The position numbers were made by a program, and so were the translations under genes. 64,000 bases of DNA, taken from Megalonaias nervosa (Eukaryota; Mollusca; Bivalvia; Unionida; Unionidae). The notes beneath the pieces were generated by a model. It did not search any database. It had not been told where the DNA came from and was given only the letters and a program-made list of their open reading frames with translations. Shown one piece after another: positions 23,221 to 34,560 of the stretch. Each line of letters begins with the position of its first letter. Within the stretch, counting starts at the first letter, position 1. The DNA lies in NCBI GenBank assembly GCA_016617855.1, contig JAECUM010031461.1, forward strand, positions 1-64,000, read 5' to 3'.

Positions 23221-23524
23221 CTTAGACGTTGACCAGATATATAGGTTATTGAGTTTCATTGGTAAATTATCTCCAGAGTCAACCATGTCTTACAAGTGCC
23301 TACATAGAGGACTATTAAAAGCTGGATGTGGTATTAGCTGTAATCATTTTAGTTTAGACCCTGAACTCGTCATTGCCTCTCATTCTACCCTACCATGTCC
23401 ATTGCGATGTGTGTTAAATTTTACAAAACATTTTGGGTTTGCTTTTTCTGTTCCTTAGTTTAGACCATTGAGTGTTTACACATGTTTAATCAATAATAAA
23501 TTTCACTCTAAACTTGCATTTCAG

Positions 23525-23586
23525 GATTTCTGAAATGATCAATGTCCAGTTGGGGGAATTTAATATGACATTAGGACAGAAAATTG
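23525..23586 (+). CDS. Candidate B-type exon of module M4 (B4)
   Basis: The exon is 62 nt between CTTGCATTTCAG and TTG|GTAAGT, open in phase 2 to 1. It reads ISEMINVQLGEFNMTLGQKI, and the trailing G joins the AC of exon A4 to make Asp. There is an N-linked sequon (NMT). Only about 70 percent of bases match B3, yet the 55 bases before the acceptor differ at two positions and the 80 bases after the donor are identical apart from a 10-bp insertion. The role is inferred to be an extracellular linker. No known domain is recognised. Confidence 0.45.
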
Positions 23587-23707
23587 GTAAGTTTAATGCA
23601 GTGAGAAATTGAATTATACACAAATAGATTGAAAATATATTTCCTTCGTTCATCTCAGTGTTTCTTTATTGTGCGGAGCAAATAAGCTGTTAATATTTTC
23701 TCAAAAG

Positions 23708-23774
23708 AGGCAGGTGACGTGTATGCATCTGCACCACAAGACAAAATATACACAGAATCAACTCAAGAAAAGGA
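23708..23774 (+). CDS. Candidate C-type exon of module M4
   Basis: The frame is 67 nt, phase 1 to 2, reading AGDVYASAPQDKIYTESTQE, with donor GGA|GTATGT. Its changes against the copy at 18335 are mostly amino-acid replacing. The acceptor is poor, so it may not be an exon at all. Confidence 0.25.
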
Positions 23775-24870
23775 GTATGTTGTTGCTACCACATATTTGT
23801 TTGTGTCCATATTTGAAGTGGATAGACTTACATTTAACCAACCTGATTATGCTCCTCTCCCCATCTCCCTCCTGTGTAAGTGAGAAACACATACATAAAG
23901 GTACCAAACTACAGAAAGAAGCTAAAGAGATGAATAAAATGGATTTGCAGTGTCCAACCATCCATTTATATACTTACATTTGCTTTTCCATTCCGCAACA
24001 TTGTAACGATGGGAGAGTTTCTCATTCAACCTTGCCCAAGTATATGTCATAATTAGATAACTTCTGAATGACTAAAGATATTTTATTCTGTCATATGTAG
24101 ATAGTGGGTCGGATACTAGAACTTGAAACCCATGCCTCAAGGTCATGGTCACTGCTAGGGGAAGTTTAATTATATGACTTATATCCTTGATCGAGTATAA
24201 CGTTAGAATCATGTCATATATATTATTGAAAAGTTTTGCCATATATATGTTATAGATGGTTTGTTGCATACCATAGTCACACCACTGCCTCCATATGAAG
24301 GACACAGGGAAAGTGTAACTCAGATTTTTATCCTTGTCTGAAGTATAAGATTCAAATATTTTAATGAACCTTTATCCTTTTATATATCTTTATTTGACAG
24401 TGTCTCTCATATTCACAATCACACCCCTTTCCTAAAAGTCCAGGCAACAAGGAATATTGTAAGTCGGTTCCTTGTTTCCTTATTCATGGTTTCACTCCTC
24501 AACTCCTACAGATATTTTGATGAAACATGGCTCATACCCACATGCTATCATACAACAGCTGAGTCCCTAATTCAAAGATTAATGTCATTAGTACAAGCAT
24601 AAACTTTTGATTTTTCATTGATAGATCTTGTAGATGTTTTTAGATGATAATTGTACTAGACTGTTCATAGTAGATTGAAGGTTGAATCTTGCCTAGATCA
24701 TTTCCCATAATGTGGCACTGGGCAATGAATATTACTCTCGTTGCCGCACAAAATAGTAGTTTCAAAGGTTTGAAAGATTTGACCAGTATTCTAAAGAAAA
24801 GGGTAATTATAATTTTAAATAAGTATAGTAATAAGCAATCTAATTAATTAATTTCAACACTTTCTTTCAG

Positions 24871-24907
24871 ACACAAATTCATCATTTAGAAAAATCATAT
24901 TTGGAGG
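24871..24907 (+). CDS. Candidate A-type short exon (A4)
   Basis: The exon is 37 nt, phase 1 to 2, identical to A3. Its last two bases (GG) join the T that opens B5 at 35311 to give Gly, so the frame runs A4 to B5 without a stop. The flanking intron is nearly identical to that of A3. Confidence 0.4.
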
Positions 24908-26242
24908 GTAATGTCTTTTGTTATCTTTATGTTTTATACTTAAGAGTTTTTCTTGGAATATGATCATTGGTACCAACTATTCAAAGCTATCAAAAGATAC
25001 TAAACTTAAATGGTCTATAAACAGCAGGCACTGCAGTCTTCATTGCTAAAAGCCCGGTTACACAATGCATGTATAGGCCACTGATGACAAATTTGCAAAT
25101 AATTAAAAATAAACAGCGAACATCAAGAACAGATATAAGCAAAATTAGTGTCATTGTGAATCTAGACAGGGAACTCCAAGAACATAAACAAAGCAATTGC
25201 ATGTCAATGTCATGAAGTTATTAAAATTTAAATGTTGAACACATCAGTATAGAATTAAACAGAATTTTATTCATGTAGTATTCCTCAGGAAACTCACTGG
25301 TGGCCAATGAGAAAATACAAAGTTCAGACAACAACTAGTATTAAAGTGGAATTTAACACGTGTAGTATTGTGTAGAATGATTTACATTTTCAAGACCTAA
25401 ATAATGAATTTTCTGTCTTCAATATGTTTCTATACGCTCCATTTATTTCTTTACCTATTTATTTACATTTTTATTTATTTATATTTTCTTATTCACACTA
25501 TTCAAATATTGACACAATAGGTCACTGAAATAATATTCCTAACTCAGAAGAAGCTATGCCATCTTTCAGCTCATCTGGCTGGCTGTCAGACATAAAAGCC
25601 TTTAAAGCTTGTACAAATATCGCCACAATCAGGAAAAATTGAAACACCTCTAAATAACATCTCAAACACTGCTCAACGGAATTTAATCAAATTTGACAGA
25701 GAACACTCTTGCTTCAAGACATTTAAGAAGTTAAAATTATGCTGATCTACTATTAAATCTAACCACTTTTACTAAAACTAATAAAGATTTTTAACTGACG
25801 TTTCCTCAAACACTTGCTCAACTGAATTAAACGAAATTTGACAGAAAGCGCCCTGGAAAGAATGCCTTTCAATTTTATACAAATGATTTCATTCTGCCAT
25901 TAATATTGAAACAATATAAAACCTTTTAAAGACTTCTCAAAGCCATTCTCGTAATTTAATCAAAAAGTTACAGAAAGTATCCTTAATACCATTTAAACTT
26001 GTTACTGGTATTTCTCACACTAATATAATTGAAAGGAAAGAGGGAAGAATCTTAAAAACTCTGAGCATGCATGTGACAGAAAATAGAAGTCAGGTTAGGA
26101 CAGTTCAGTATATTTCCAAACTTTGATCAGGAGATTTAACTTCAAAAGAGGAAGGATTTTTTATCGACCTGATTTTTAGCACGCAAATGCACACAAATTA
26201 TAATAGTATATTGCACATTGAATCCTGCCTAGATCACAACTG

Positions 26243-26479
26243 TTGAACAAACTTACATTTTTAAATACTAAAAAAAGCACATCATCTCACCAAATCAATC
26301 CTTTCTCAGTATCTTGTTGTAACACAAGCATTTTTAGCATTTCTTACGAGATTATTGTCTTGATTATATTGGTGACAGTCCTCATCATTGTTAATCTTAC
26401 GCTAGGAGATGATATACTTTTACTGGATCCAGCTTCTTCAGCCTCAGAACGGAAAATGTACTTTCAGTGTCTGCATTGA
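26243..26479 (+). CDS. Hydrophobic open frame, possible membrane exon (copy 2)
   Basis: The predicted protein is the same as that at 20868-21104, with the hydrophobic span EIIVLIILVTVLIIVNLTLG. Preservation in both copies may simply reflect how recent the duplication is. Confidence 0.25.
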   Translation: MNKLTFLNTKKSTSSHQINPFSVSCCNTSIFSISYEIIVLIILVTVLIIVNLTLGDDILLLDPASSASERKMYFQCLH

Positions 26480-27030
26480 AATGTAGCAATGTCATAACAA
26501 TCCCACTGAGTCAACAAGCAGGTTAAGTTGTTTCCTGCTGTGGGTAGATTCAGATCGCTTCCTGTCTGCCAGAACTGCTCATAATTGGTACTATCAGGGT
26601 CTAATGTTATTTTAATATCAGTAAGACTCTCCACAAGAAGCACAAACGCATGCATTATACCATCACACACTTTGTGACTTAAAGCCTAATTTGCAGACGC
26701 ACTTGTTGTTCGCATTATCACCACTCTTTGATAATAACACTCAAATTCGAAAAACAATTATCACTTACTAGTATTATAGACGAAGACAAAGATCGCATTC
26801 AATCTAGGCATTAGAGATTGCAAAGGCAGTTAGTAACATGTACTTTAGTCTGGTTTACATAGGAAGCAATGAAGATCAGTATTGTTTATATCAGTTTTGG
26901 TGACGCGGTTGTTCATATTATTATCGAACGCATATTTTGCCTAAATGTCGTAATCGAACGACAGTGACCGTATATAATAACGTATTCATATTATTATTCA
27001 TATTTTAATTCGTTATATAATTCATATTCG

Positions 27031-27032
<2 letters not shown>

Positions 27033-27073
<41 letters not shown>

Positions 27074-27096
27074 TATTATTATTATTATTATTATGC
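27033..27096. repeat. (TTA)n microsatellite, copy 2
   Basis: This ATT/TTA run is interrupted by ACT at about 27069. It is the counterpart of 21656-21716. Confidence 0.95.
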
Positions 27097-27172
27097 AATT
27101 AGGATCATTGTAATTTCCTATGAGCAATACAATAGTTGCTATGTGCATATTTTTGTCCGTTTCCCTGAAAAT

Positions 27173-27577
27173 TTATTTACCATTTCTGAGACTGGAAATA
27201 TTATTTTGACTAATTTTTAAAAAAGAATCTTCTACTAGAAACGTGAAATTATACTCACCTATAACGTTGGCAAATAGTGTCTCTGCACTTGTAACTTTAT
27301 CCACATTTGATGCAGATTCCGCGAACATGAATTTCAGAGATGACATATTTGTTTTCGAGGTTAGTACGTTTTTATGAGAATTTATGTCTGCATGACGCGT
27401 GACGTCATTGTTACCACCGTAACGTAGTTTAAAATCAGTTTTACAGGAAGAACATAATGCATATTCATTTCCCTTAGTACTTGATTCCAACTACTGAAAT
27501 TCCCGATTCCATCCATCTTTGAATTTCGTGTTTTGGTTCTCATGCTTAAAATTTTGCATTTTGGCATTGAGATTGAA
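27173..27577 (-). pseudogene. hAT-type transposase N-terminal zinc-finger fragment
   Basis: On the minus strand the frame begins with a basic stretch (KFKDGWNREF) and a stop. It continues GNEYALCSSCKTDFKLRYGG, then NDVTRHADINSHKNV, and a segment with AETLFANVIGEYNFTFLVED. The CX2C...HX5H spacing, the GG.NDV..H....H motif and the AE..F...I.E.N..F.V.D block are those of the BED-like finger and following helix of hAT-derived transposases. It is cut off after about 100 residues, with no catalytic region seen in the window. Confidence 0.65.
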
Positions 27578-28012
27578 CATACCCTCTGCAGAAAATCGAA
27601 GTAATTTTAATTGTTTTATGCTGATTGATCTTTTAATAATCCAACTACAATCAGTTAGCACCTTTAATCGTTTCAGAATTACTTCTGCTTACACACAGTA
27701 TAATACATCTAGACAAACTTCAAACATAGAAGCCAACCGATCCCGCCAGCAGAATCAAAGGGATATTAATTGCTTTATGCTGCTCGAAATTAGTTGTTAA
27801 GTTGTCTTGCCCTGCATAAGCCAGTCCAGACACATGATCTCATGCAATATTACCATAGATATATTACAATGCTACCAAGGTGTGAAAACACTGGAACAAA
27901 TTTAAGTTTTCAATAATAATTTTACACACGCGGGAGATTTCAGTTGATGGGAGAAACTCCTCAGCCTGTAAGAATACCCATCCGTCTGTGAGGTTCACGG
28001 GTATCTATTAGT

Positions 28013-28048
<36 letters not shown>

Positions 28049-28100
28049 GTACTACTACTACTAATACTACTACTACTAATAATAATAATAAGAAGAATAA
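28013..28100. repeat. (CTA)n/(TAA)n compound microsatellite, copy 2
   Basis: The counterpart of 22471-22560, with fewer CTA units. Confidence 0.95.
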
Positions 28101-28149
28101 TAATAACAGTTGAAATTGTGCTATGGAAAAGGATTTTTGCTTCTATTGC

Positions 28150-28740
28150 TTTTGGGGTCAAAAGGTTCTAACTGTTGGTACCGGTAATTGATAGAATAAA
28201 AAAGGTTTCCACACATTTACATTAGTTCCACATTAGAAACCTAGACAAAACATTGTGGCTGGCTTGCAAATTGAAGCCAGGAACAAGAGTTTTGGTTTGG
28301 AGTCAAACGGTCAAAGGTCAGAGTCACTGTAACTAAATGGGGAAACAAAATTTATGATTGTATACCGTCATCAAAGTTTGTGGATTACTTACGGTATGCT
28401 GAAGAAATAATACTATTGCTTTGGGATAAACATGTCAAAAATCAAGGTGACTGTGACTACAGAAACAAAAATGGTTCTCGCATAGCAGAATGAAAAACAG
28501 TTTAATTCAGGTTCATAGTTGGGCCTTCATTTAAAATAAGGAAGAGTCCTATCAATTTACGGCTCAAAATGTTATTGTGACTCAAAGAAAAATAGGTTTT
28601 GCACAATAAAATATGCCTTTGAGTAAGTTCCTTGACCAAACTTTGCGGGTCGCTTGGGAAAGAAAACTTTTGCGATCTTAAGATCAATAGTCAGTTATAT
28701 AGTAAGTCTGATCAAAAACAAAAATAGTTTCTGCACAGAT
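28150..28740. repeat. MS1 minisatellite array, copy 2
   Basis: Nearly identical to 22620-23220, including the GGTCAAAGGTCA direct repeat. Confidence 0.65.
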
Positions 28741-28948
28741 AGTTTAGTTGAAGACCTTAGACGTTGACCAGATATATAGGTTATTGAGTTTCATTGGTAA
28801 ATTATCTCCAGAGTCAACCATGTCTTACAAGTGCCTACATAGAGGACTATTAAAAGCTGGATGTGGTATTAGCTGTAATCATTTTAGTTTAGACCCTGAA
28901 CTCGTCATTGCCTCTCATTCTACCCTACCATGTCCATTGCGATGTGTG

Positions 28949-29560
28949 TTGCTGCGCAGTAGCATTTGGAAGTTATGGCCCCTGTTTTGTTGCTTGACCA
29001 TTCAATTATGCTTCCACTCAGGAATGTTTGATTGATTCATTGTCTGAAATCACATTTTCTTTGAGCCTATACATAGAGAAAACCAAGATCGAATTCAGTT
29101 TTTCACCATATTCAGGGAAAATATTACTAGTGTGCGTTTTGAAAGCAACCGTATGCATAGCCAACAATTATTGTATGTTATTCGTTCAAGAAATACGTAA
29201 TGAATTTAGTACAACATAGTCTACCAGGTGGCCTCATGCTCATAAGATTCTAAGAAAATCAGACAACTAACATGTAACTAATATTAAAAAATTTTCAAAT
29301 GCATGCGAAAGAAGAATTGTCAAACACAGAGTGAATAATAAAGTATTGCAAAATGTCTTATCTAGTTTATTAATTCTATTTTTTCACTTTTAATCCTAAG
29401 AAATTCAAATTTGCTTAAAGAAGGAGAAAAGCAAAAGTTAATAGGTAAATGTAGATATCAAAGCCTGCGAAACAAATAACAGACAAGGAGAATGTCATAC
29501 TCTTTTTCAGTCATGTTGGTTACACAATACAGAAGATCTCCCTTTGCATATGTTTCTAAT
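28949..29560. other. Noncoding stretch, nothing recognised
   Basis: Unique sequence after the duplication. The frame at 29028-29219 lacks a convincing acceptor and donor pair and is not called. Confidence 0.4.
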
Positions 29561-29569
29561 GTGATTTTT

Positions 29570-30180
29570 TATTAGCTCTTCTGGCTAAGATTATGGGAAC
29601 TTGTGATTTGGCCATGTGACTGGCATACATTATCCAGTGTCCTTCGACATTTGCATTTTGAATGTCTCATAAGCCACTACATCATTTTAATCAAACTTGG
29701 TAGGAATATTCCTGATTACATCTTCTTCGAGAACTGTTTGACAGTAGTTTGCCTAGCAATGATTTGGCTTGCATAGCAACTAAAAAGGAGAGCTCATTTT
29801 CATCCTCTTGTGCAGAATGGCTGCGCAAATGTTTTGTTCAAACGTGATGTGAATATTTGTTTTGACAAATTGTATCAAAATTTTGTCTTGGTTCACTGCC
29901 CAAGATTTGGTATGGCTTGTTTGGCACCTATGTGGATAAACTAGTTTTTTTCTTTTCCAAAATGGCTGGGCCAGTTTTTATCACATTTTGTAGAGTGTTT
30001 CTTTGGACATGTTTGATAAAAATATCTTCCGAGTTGGCTTCCATAGCAATGGCGTATCTTCCATAGCAACCATTTAGAAAACCTATGTTTGACTTCTTCT
30101 CTAGAATGTCAGAGCCAGTGACGATCAAAGTTGATAGGAACGTTTGGATAATGGTGTTTATATTTTGAGACTAACAATTA
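29570..30180. repeat. Decayed minisatellite of about 130 bp units
   Basis: Three to four diverged units carrying TTTAATCAAACTTGGTAGGAATATT, CTTCTTCGAGAACTG, TTGGCTTGCATAGCAAC and AGAATGGCTG-type blocks. Noncoding. Confidence 0.5.
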
Positions 30181-30359
30181 ACACCTGGATCGATTGGACA
30201 AAGCCCAATTTACGTTCTGAGGTTTTTGTCCGAATCCGTAATACATCACTAGAATATTTGTATTTCCATTCAGGTGGAAGACAGTACGTTAACCTTCCTG
30301 TTCGTAGACCAGTATAGCGGCTAATCTAATAGTGTGTTGACTTTCGTCCTACCATCCGT

Positions 30360-30510
30360 TAGCACTGGTTTATTATTGCCATTGCTCCTAAATAAGTTGG
30401 AAGATTGTCACGAGACTCTACACATACATTCATTCCATAGTCTAGTTGGTTCTAAATAAAAATGGTGTCAGACATCTACAATGACCGTCACAGAAATCAT
30501 CTTGAAAATC
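30360..30510. repeat. Isolated MS2 unit
   Basis: It contains ATTGCTCCTAAATAAGTTGGAAGATTG, CTAGTTGGTTCTAAATAAAAATGGTGTC and ACAATGACCGTCACAG. One diverged copy. Confidence 0.5.
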
Positions 30511-32300
30511 TTGTTTTGCAAGATGTTTTTAATACTGCTAATACATTATCTGCTACTTTTGCTTTGCCTTTGTTTTCCACGACCCGCAGTCCCATCCAAG
30601 CAACATTATTCCTTCCTTCCGTTAGGACGGGAAGGTTCTAGAACTGGATAGAACAACATTCCAGTCTGACTCCTACGTCAGAGGCCACATACGAAGTACT
30701 ATCCTCTTTTCCTTAGACTATTTATGCTTTAGTTGGGTGCAAATTAACTCATCGAAAATCGCCTTCGCTCTTGGTTTTAATACTAACTATGTCATTCAAC
30801 CGATCTCTTCGTTTTAATCGAGTGTTAGTCTCTTCAGTTCTTGCTACATGTCAGCATTATCTTTGTCATTGTAAATCGCAGGGACGTTTTTGCGCTTTGC
30901 TTGGCAAGCTGTATCAATGTGCCAGAGAACGCGATGACAGAATCGCGCCTTCCTGAACATGTTTGTTGTTCTAATGTATCGGATGTGAATTACTCCATGA
31001 GATCATTGTCAACGAACCGGTCTTTCTCGGCTGACTACATACTAGCCGGCGTTCACCAATCATCCACCGGTCACTAATTGATGGAGCTAAATTATCGGTG
31101 TTGGGAAAAGGATCTTGTTAATACATGCCCTCCCCATCTGTTTTTATGCTACCAGTTAATTCCGATGTCATCAGTCATTCCCTATGTTCTCCTGTAAAAT
31201 CTTCGTGGACTCCTTTCTGGAAACTGAGCCTTCCTTCCCCCTAATGACATGATGGATGTCCACCCACCCTGGGTTCAATGTACGACAGACGTTACAGGTC
31301 ATGGACCTGTCTCGACTCCTCTGGTCAAGGCCAATATAAATGAGGTGGACGACCATCTTCCCCTTTACCTAAACGGGATGAGCAATGTTCTTGTTCTCCT
31401 ATAAGGTTATCCAGTCGGGGCAGCCCCATCACGACCCATAAGAGGCTTTATGAAGATAGTTACCCTATTTCCACAGCACCCTCTCTTCACAGATACACTA
31501 GGAGAGACAGTCCTGTCTTCTTTCTAATATTTATACAATATTGGGGCAGCCTGAACTCTAGTCTCTGCTGTAGATTTCGGCTGCCTCCTTCACTCTCTTG
31601 AAGGATAAATTATTGTTTACAGCTATGCTTCAACACTTGCTGGATATTGTAAACATCGACACATGGACCTTGTGTCTATGGCACCCTCTGCACAGCTGCG
31701 CCACCATCACCGCGATTGTCAAAATCCCTCTTTGGAACCGTTAAGTGAAACTTTCATCAGTAACCTTACCTATGAAACTCGTTGGTGTCTCCGAAGAAAA
31801 GGATCTAGTTTTATGCTCTGTATGTAAAAGTGCTGTTTATGGTTCAACGATAATTAAGAGTTGGTTTCTCTTCTGTGCCAGCTTGGGTTTCCGGCCCAGA
31901 ATCAACAGCAGTTCAACGTTGTATCGAAATCTCCAATCTCATGTATTGAGAATAACTAAGATAGATTAATTATTTTAGTTAGGGTCTTCAATTTTTATTT
32001 GGTTTCCTGTAAATGGAAAAGGAAAGGACTGAAGCCATTTTTCCTCTCTGTTAAGGTATTCACTGATATTTCGGCATCCATTACTTCCAGATGGATTGTC
32101 CTCACTGTCAAGAGAGCTGATCAATCCATCACCGATTGGGCCTTTCTTTCATTAAAATTAAAACCTATTCAATTCGGGTTATTTCTACCATTGATACTTA
32201 ATCACTTGTCTTTGGATGATGATATCAGATATACTTTATCGTGGTCTTGCACTACGTTCTCATCACTTTACCTTGGATAGTTGGACCCTATAGTAATGGC
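30510..32300. other. Higher-GC stretch, probably a decayed transposon, unassigned
   Basis: Composition rises well above the surroundings, and short open frames occur on both strands (for example 30841-31077, 31745-31969 and 31999-32280 on +), as expected of a dead coding region. One + frame near 31410-31510 reads KRLYEDSYPISTAPSLHRYT, faintly like the basic, Ser-rich gag end of DIRS elements. No catalytic motif was seen, so the family is unknown. Confidence 0.35.
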
Positions 32301-32325
32301 AAAGTAAATGGCTTAAGTTTCTGTA

Positions 32326-32350
32326 AGAATAACACCCTAACCCAAACCCT
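32326..32350. repeat. Short telomere-like tract
   Basis: CACCCTAACCCAAACCCTAATA contains three near-copies of CCCTAA. It is too short to call an interstitial telomere. Confidence 0.3.
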
Positions 32351-34040
32351 AATAAAATAGAGCAGTCTTATAAAAGATTTGTTGAGGTCATCAGTCTCCC
32401 TCCTTAATGTTGAATTTAACAATGCAATCTTAGAAGGTAATCAATGCTATTAAAATGTATTATTTTGGGGAGAATATGACACTAATTTTAATTATGTAAT
32501 TCTTACATGCTACTATTGCAAAGATTCCCCTTCCCACCCCACTCTGGTGCCCAGTATTCTAGATCCGAGTCAAAACGGATAGTGTTACGTATATAATATG
32601 TGGTGCAGGACTTTATCTTGTTCATTTCAGTTCCAATCGTAATGGGAGGACTGAATTAGACGGAAAAAGAAAACAGTGCAATTGTAGCACGTACTTAATA
32701 TTACACCTCTCGCTCGATAACTCACGCAAAACGGAGTTTAAAAAACATAGACCGCATTATAAACGTGGGCACTAGTTCCCGATGGACCTCCAAAACAAAT
32801 AATTAGCGACGGGAATCCTAGACAGAGATCGAGAAAACTGCGGGGATTGGACTGGGCAGTTTAATGACTGAATACTCGCTTTATAATCGCGTTGAGAATA
32901 ATTATCAATAAAGAGCATTTTCTAAGTTGTTCATTATTCTGTATAACTTCCATTTATTTCAAGATACCAAAAATGTGAAAGATCGTTAACATTATCCCAA
33001 CTAGTTTCAACCTTTACATGTACGCGAAAACATTTGTCTTAGGTCATTGCTTTTTTATTGATGATCAGTCTTGTTCCCTGGTTGGTGTGCGATTAATGAG
33101 TGCTAAATAGAACTTACAAAGCATGGAACCAGACTAACTGTTGATACATCACCAAACGAGATTAATATTTCCAAGAACTAGCGACATTTATTTCGTGAAA
33201 CAATCGTCTACGTCGAAGCTTGATTATTTATTGTTCAATTCGTTAGATATTGATACCGTCATTTCATTGCAACAGTGAAACTTCTTCTCATCCTTGAGAT
33301 TATTTATAAGTGCCAATTCAAGAATTATCTGAAACTCTTTTCTGCTCAGAGATTCGTATCTGTGAAACAAAGATCTTTATTTTACGAAGCAGTCACTTCA
33401 CTTGGTTACCCTGTTATCTTTGATCGCATTAATTATTTAGAAGATTAAATTAAGGTAGTTAAATAATATTACATACCAAATAGTATTTATAACAGCATTC
33501 CATTGATCACTTGAAATGGGTTCACCTGAGATGTGACCCGGGCCGATAGGTCTTACGCATGTAGGATTTGCATGTTTTTTTTAACTTTTCTTTTATTCCA
33601 GTTCCACCCCTTTATTTATACAATAGATGCAATTAACGCGATAATACCAAGGAGATCAACTTTTAATTCAGTGCATCAATAGAAGAAATACTTCCGCGCG
33701 TCAGATATCAAAGCACGGTCGGTACTTCATTAGACTCGTTCGCTGTTACCGTAGATTAGCACATTTGAGAAAGAAGGCATATTGCATTTATGATAATAAC
33801 ACTGAAACCAAAGAAAAACATAGAACTAAATCACAAATTTCACATGATAAAACACTTATTGCTATTTATTTATTAAAGTACAGCCTCCACTAGACGTGAG
33901 TGACATTTTTGTTGATCGAAATTTCGTTGAATATCGTTGTTTACGGTGTACTAGGAATATCGTTTGGAAAGAATATGTAACAAAATATATGGCTTCTTAT
34001 TTACAGTTGATAATTCCATAATGTTGATTTAACTTTCCAG
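32351..34040. other. Noncoding stretch, nothing recognised
   Basis: AT-rich presumed intron. An acceptor at 32630 opens a 47-codon frame (SNRNGRTELDGKRKQCNCS) without a clear donor and is not called. Confidence 0.4.
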
Positions 34041-34091
34041 GTCCTATCTACTGTTTTGGACGACAAAACGAGTGACATATCAGAGTTTCAG
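34041..34091 (+). CDS. Possible 51-nt exon
   Basis: A strong acceptor (TTTAACTTTCCAG) and donor (CAG|GTACCA) enclose 51 nt. It is open in phase 0 (VLSTVLDDKTSDISEFQ) and in phase 2 (SYLLFWTTKRVTYQSF). A multiple of three could be inserted between A4 and B5 without changing the frame. No paralogous exon was found at the matching place of module M3. Confidence 0.3.
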
Positions 34092-34299
34092 GTACCAATG
34101 TTGAACGTGATTTTCTTCAAGTTCAAAAAATAGGGATCAGTTTTTGTGGGTATTTTCTGGATATAAAGGATAGGATCTACGCCCGACTCATAGTTATAGC
34201 GGGAGTTATCGACGGAATGGTATAGTACTTAATTACAATTAATTTCTACTCTCCGAAAAACTACAAGTTTCTATTGCTGGAATGCATGGTTATGTAAAT

Positions 34300-34560
34300 A
34301 CCTGCCTACGTTATCTAGTTGGGTGTAAATAAAATGGTACTAATCTAACAGCATGGCACTTCAGCAATCTTGAAAATATTTTTATCGTTACCCCTCATGA
34401 ATGGATGGTAATACTAACAGTTTTCCGTAAAATACTTTCTATGCTACCTAATTAGTTCTAACTGAAAATGGTATCGCTTGCACATCCATTAAATCCTTAA
34501 AATGGCTGTATCAATATTGGGGTTTTGCTAAAACAAACGTACTTTTAAAAGTATCTTGTC
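34300..34560. repeat. MS2 minisatellite units
   Basis: About two units with CTAGTTGGGTGTAAATAAAATGGTACTAATCTAACAGCATGGC, CCTCATGAATGGATGGTAATA and GGGGTTTTGCTAAAA. Confidence 0.55.

Larger units (their letters stand above)
18050..23413 (+). repeat. Tandem segmental duplication, copy 1
   Basis: This 5364-bp segment is repeated directly by 23414-28948. Most of it matches at roughly 99 percent by eye, including minisatellites, microsatellites and the frames at 19616 and 20868. Matching offsets are about 5374 up to 21.9 kb and about 5540 after it, the change being an indel near 21894. The junction is GATGTGTG|TTAAATTTTAC, placing the left breakpoint within the 3' end of the solo LTR. Confidence 0.95.
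23414..28948 (+). repeat. Tandem segmental duplication, copy 2 (module M4)
   Basis: This is the direct copy of 18050-23413 and is 5535 bp long. It opens with the last 65-70 bp of the solo LTR (TTAAATTTTACAAAACATTTTGGG) and ends at GATGTGTG before unique sequence TTGCTGCGCAGTAGC. The first 450 bp are markedly more diverged than the rest. It retains about 166 bp of hAT sequence that copy 1 lacks, so copy 2 is closer to the ancestral state there. Confidence 0.95.

Noticed and set aside
32326..32350. Interstitial telomere
   Set aside because: Only three imperfect CCCTAA units, well within chance for an AT-rich genome.
32631..32780. 47-codon frame with Cys residues after a TTTCAG acceptor
   Set aside because: No usable donor in a compatible phase, and no paralogous copy in the other modules.
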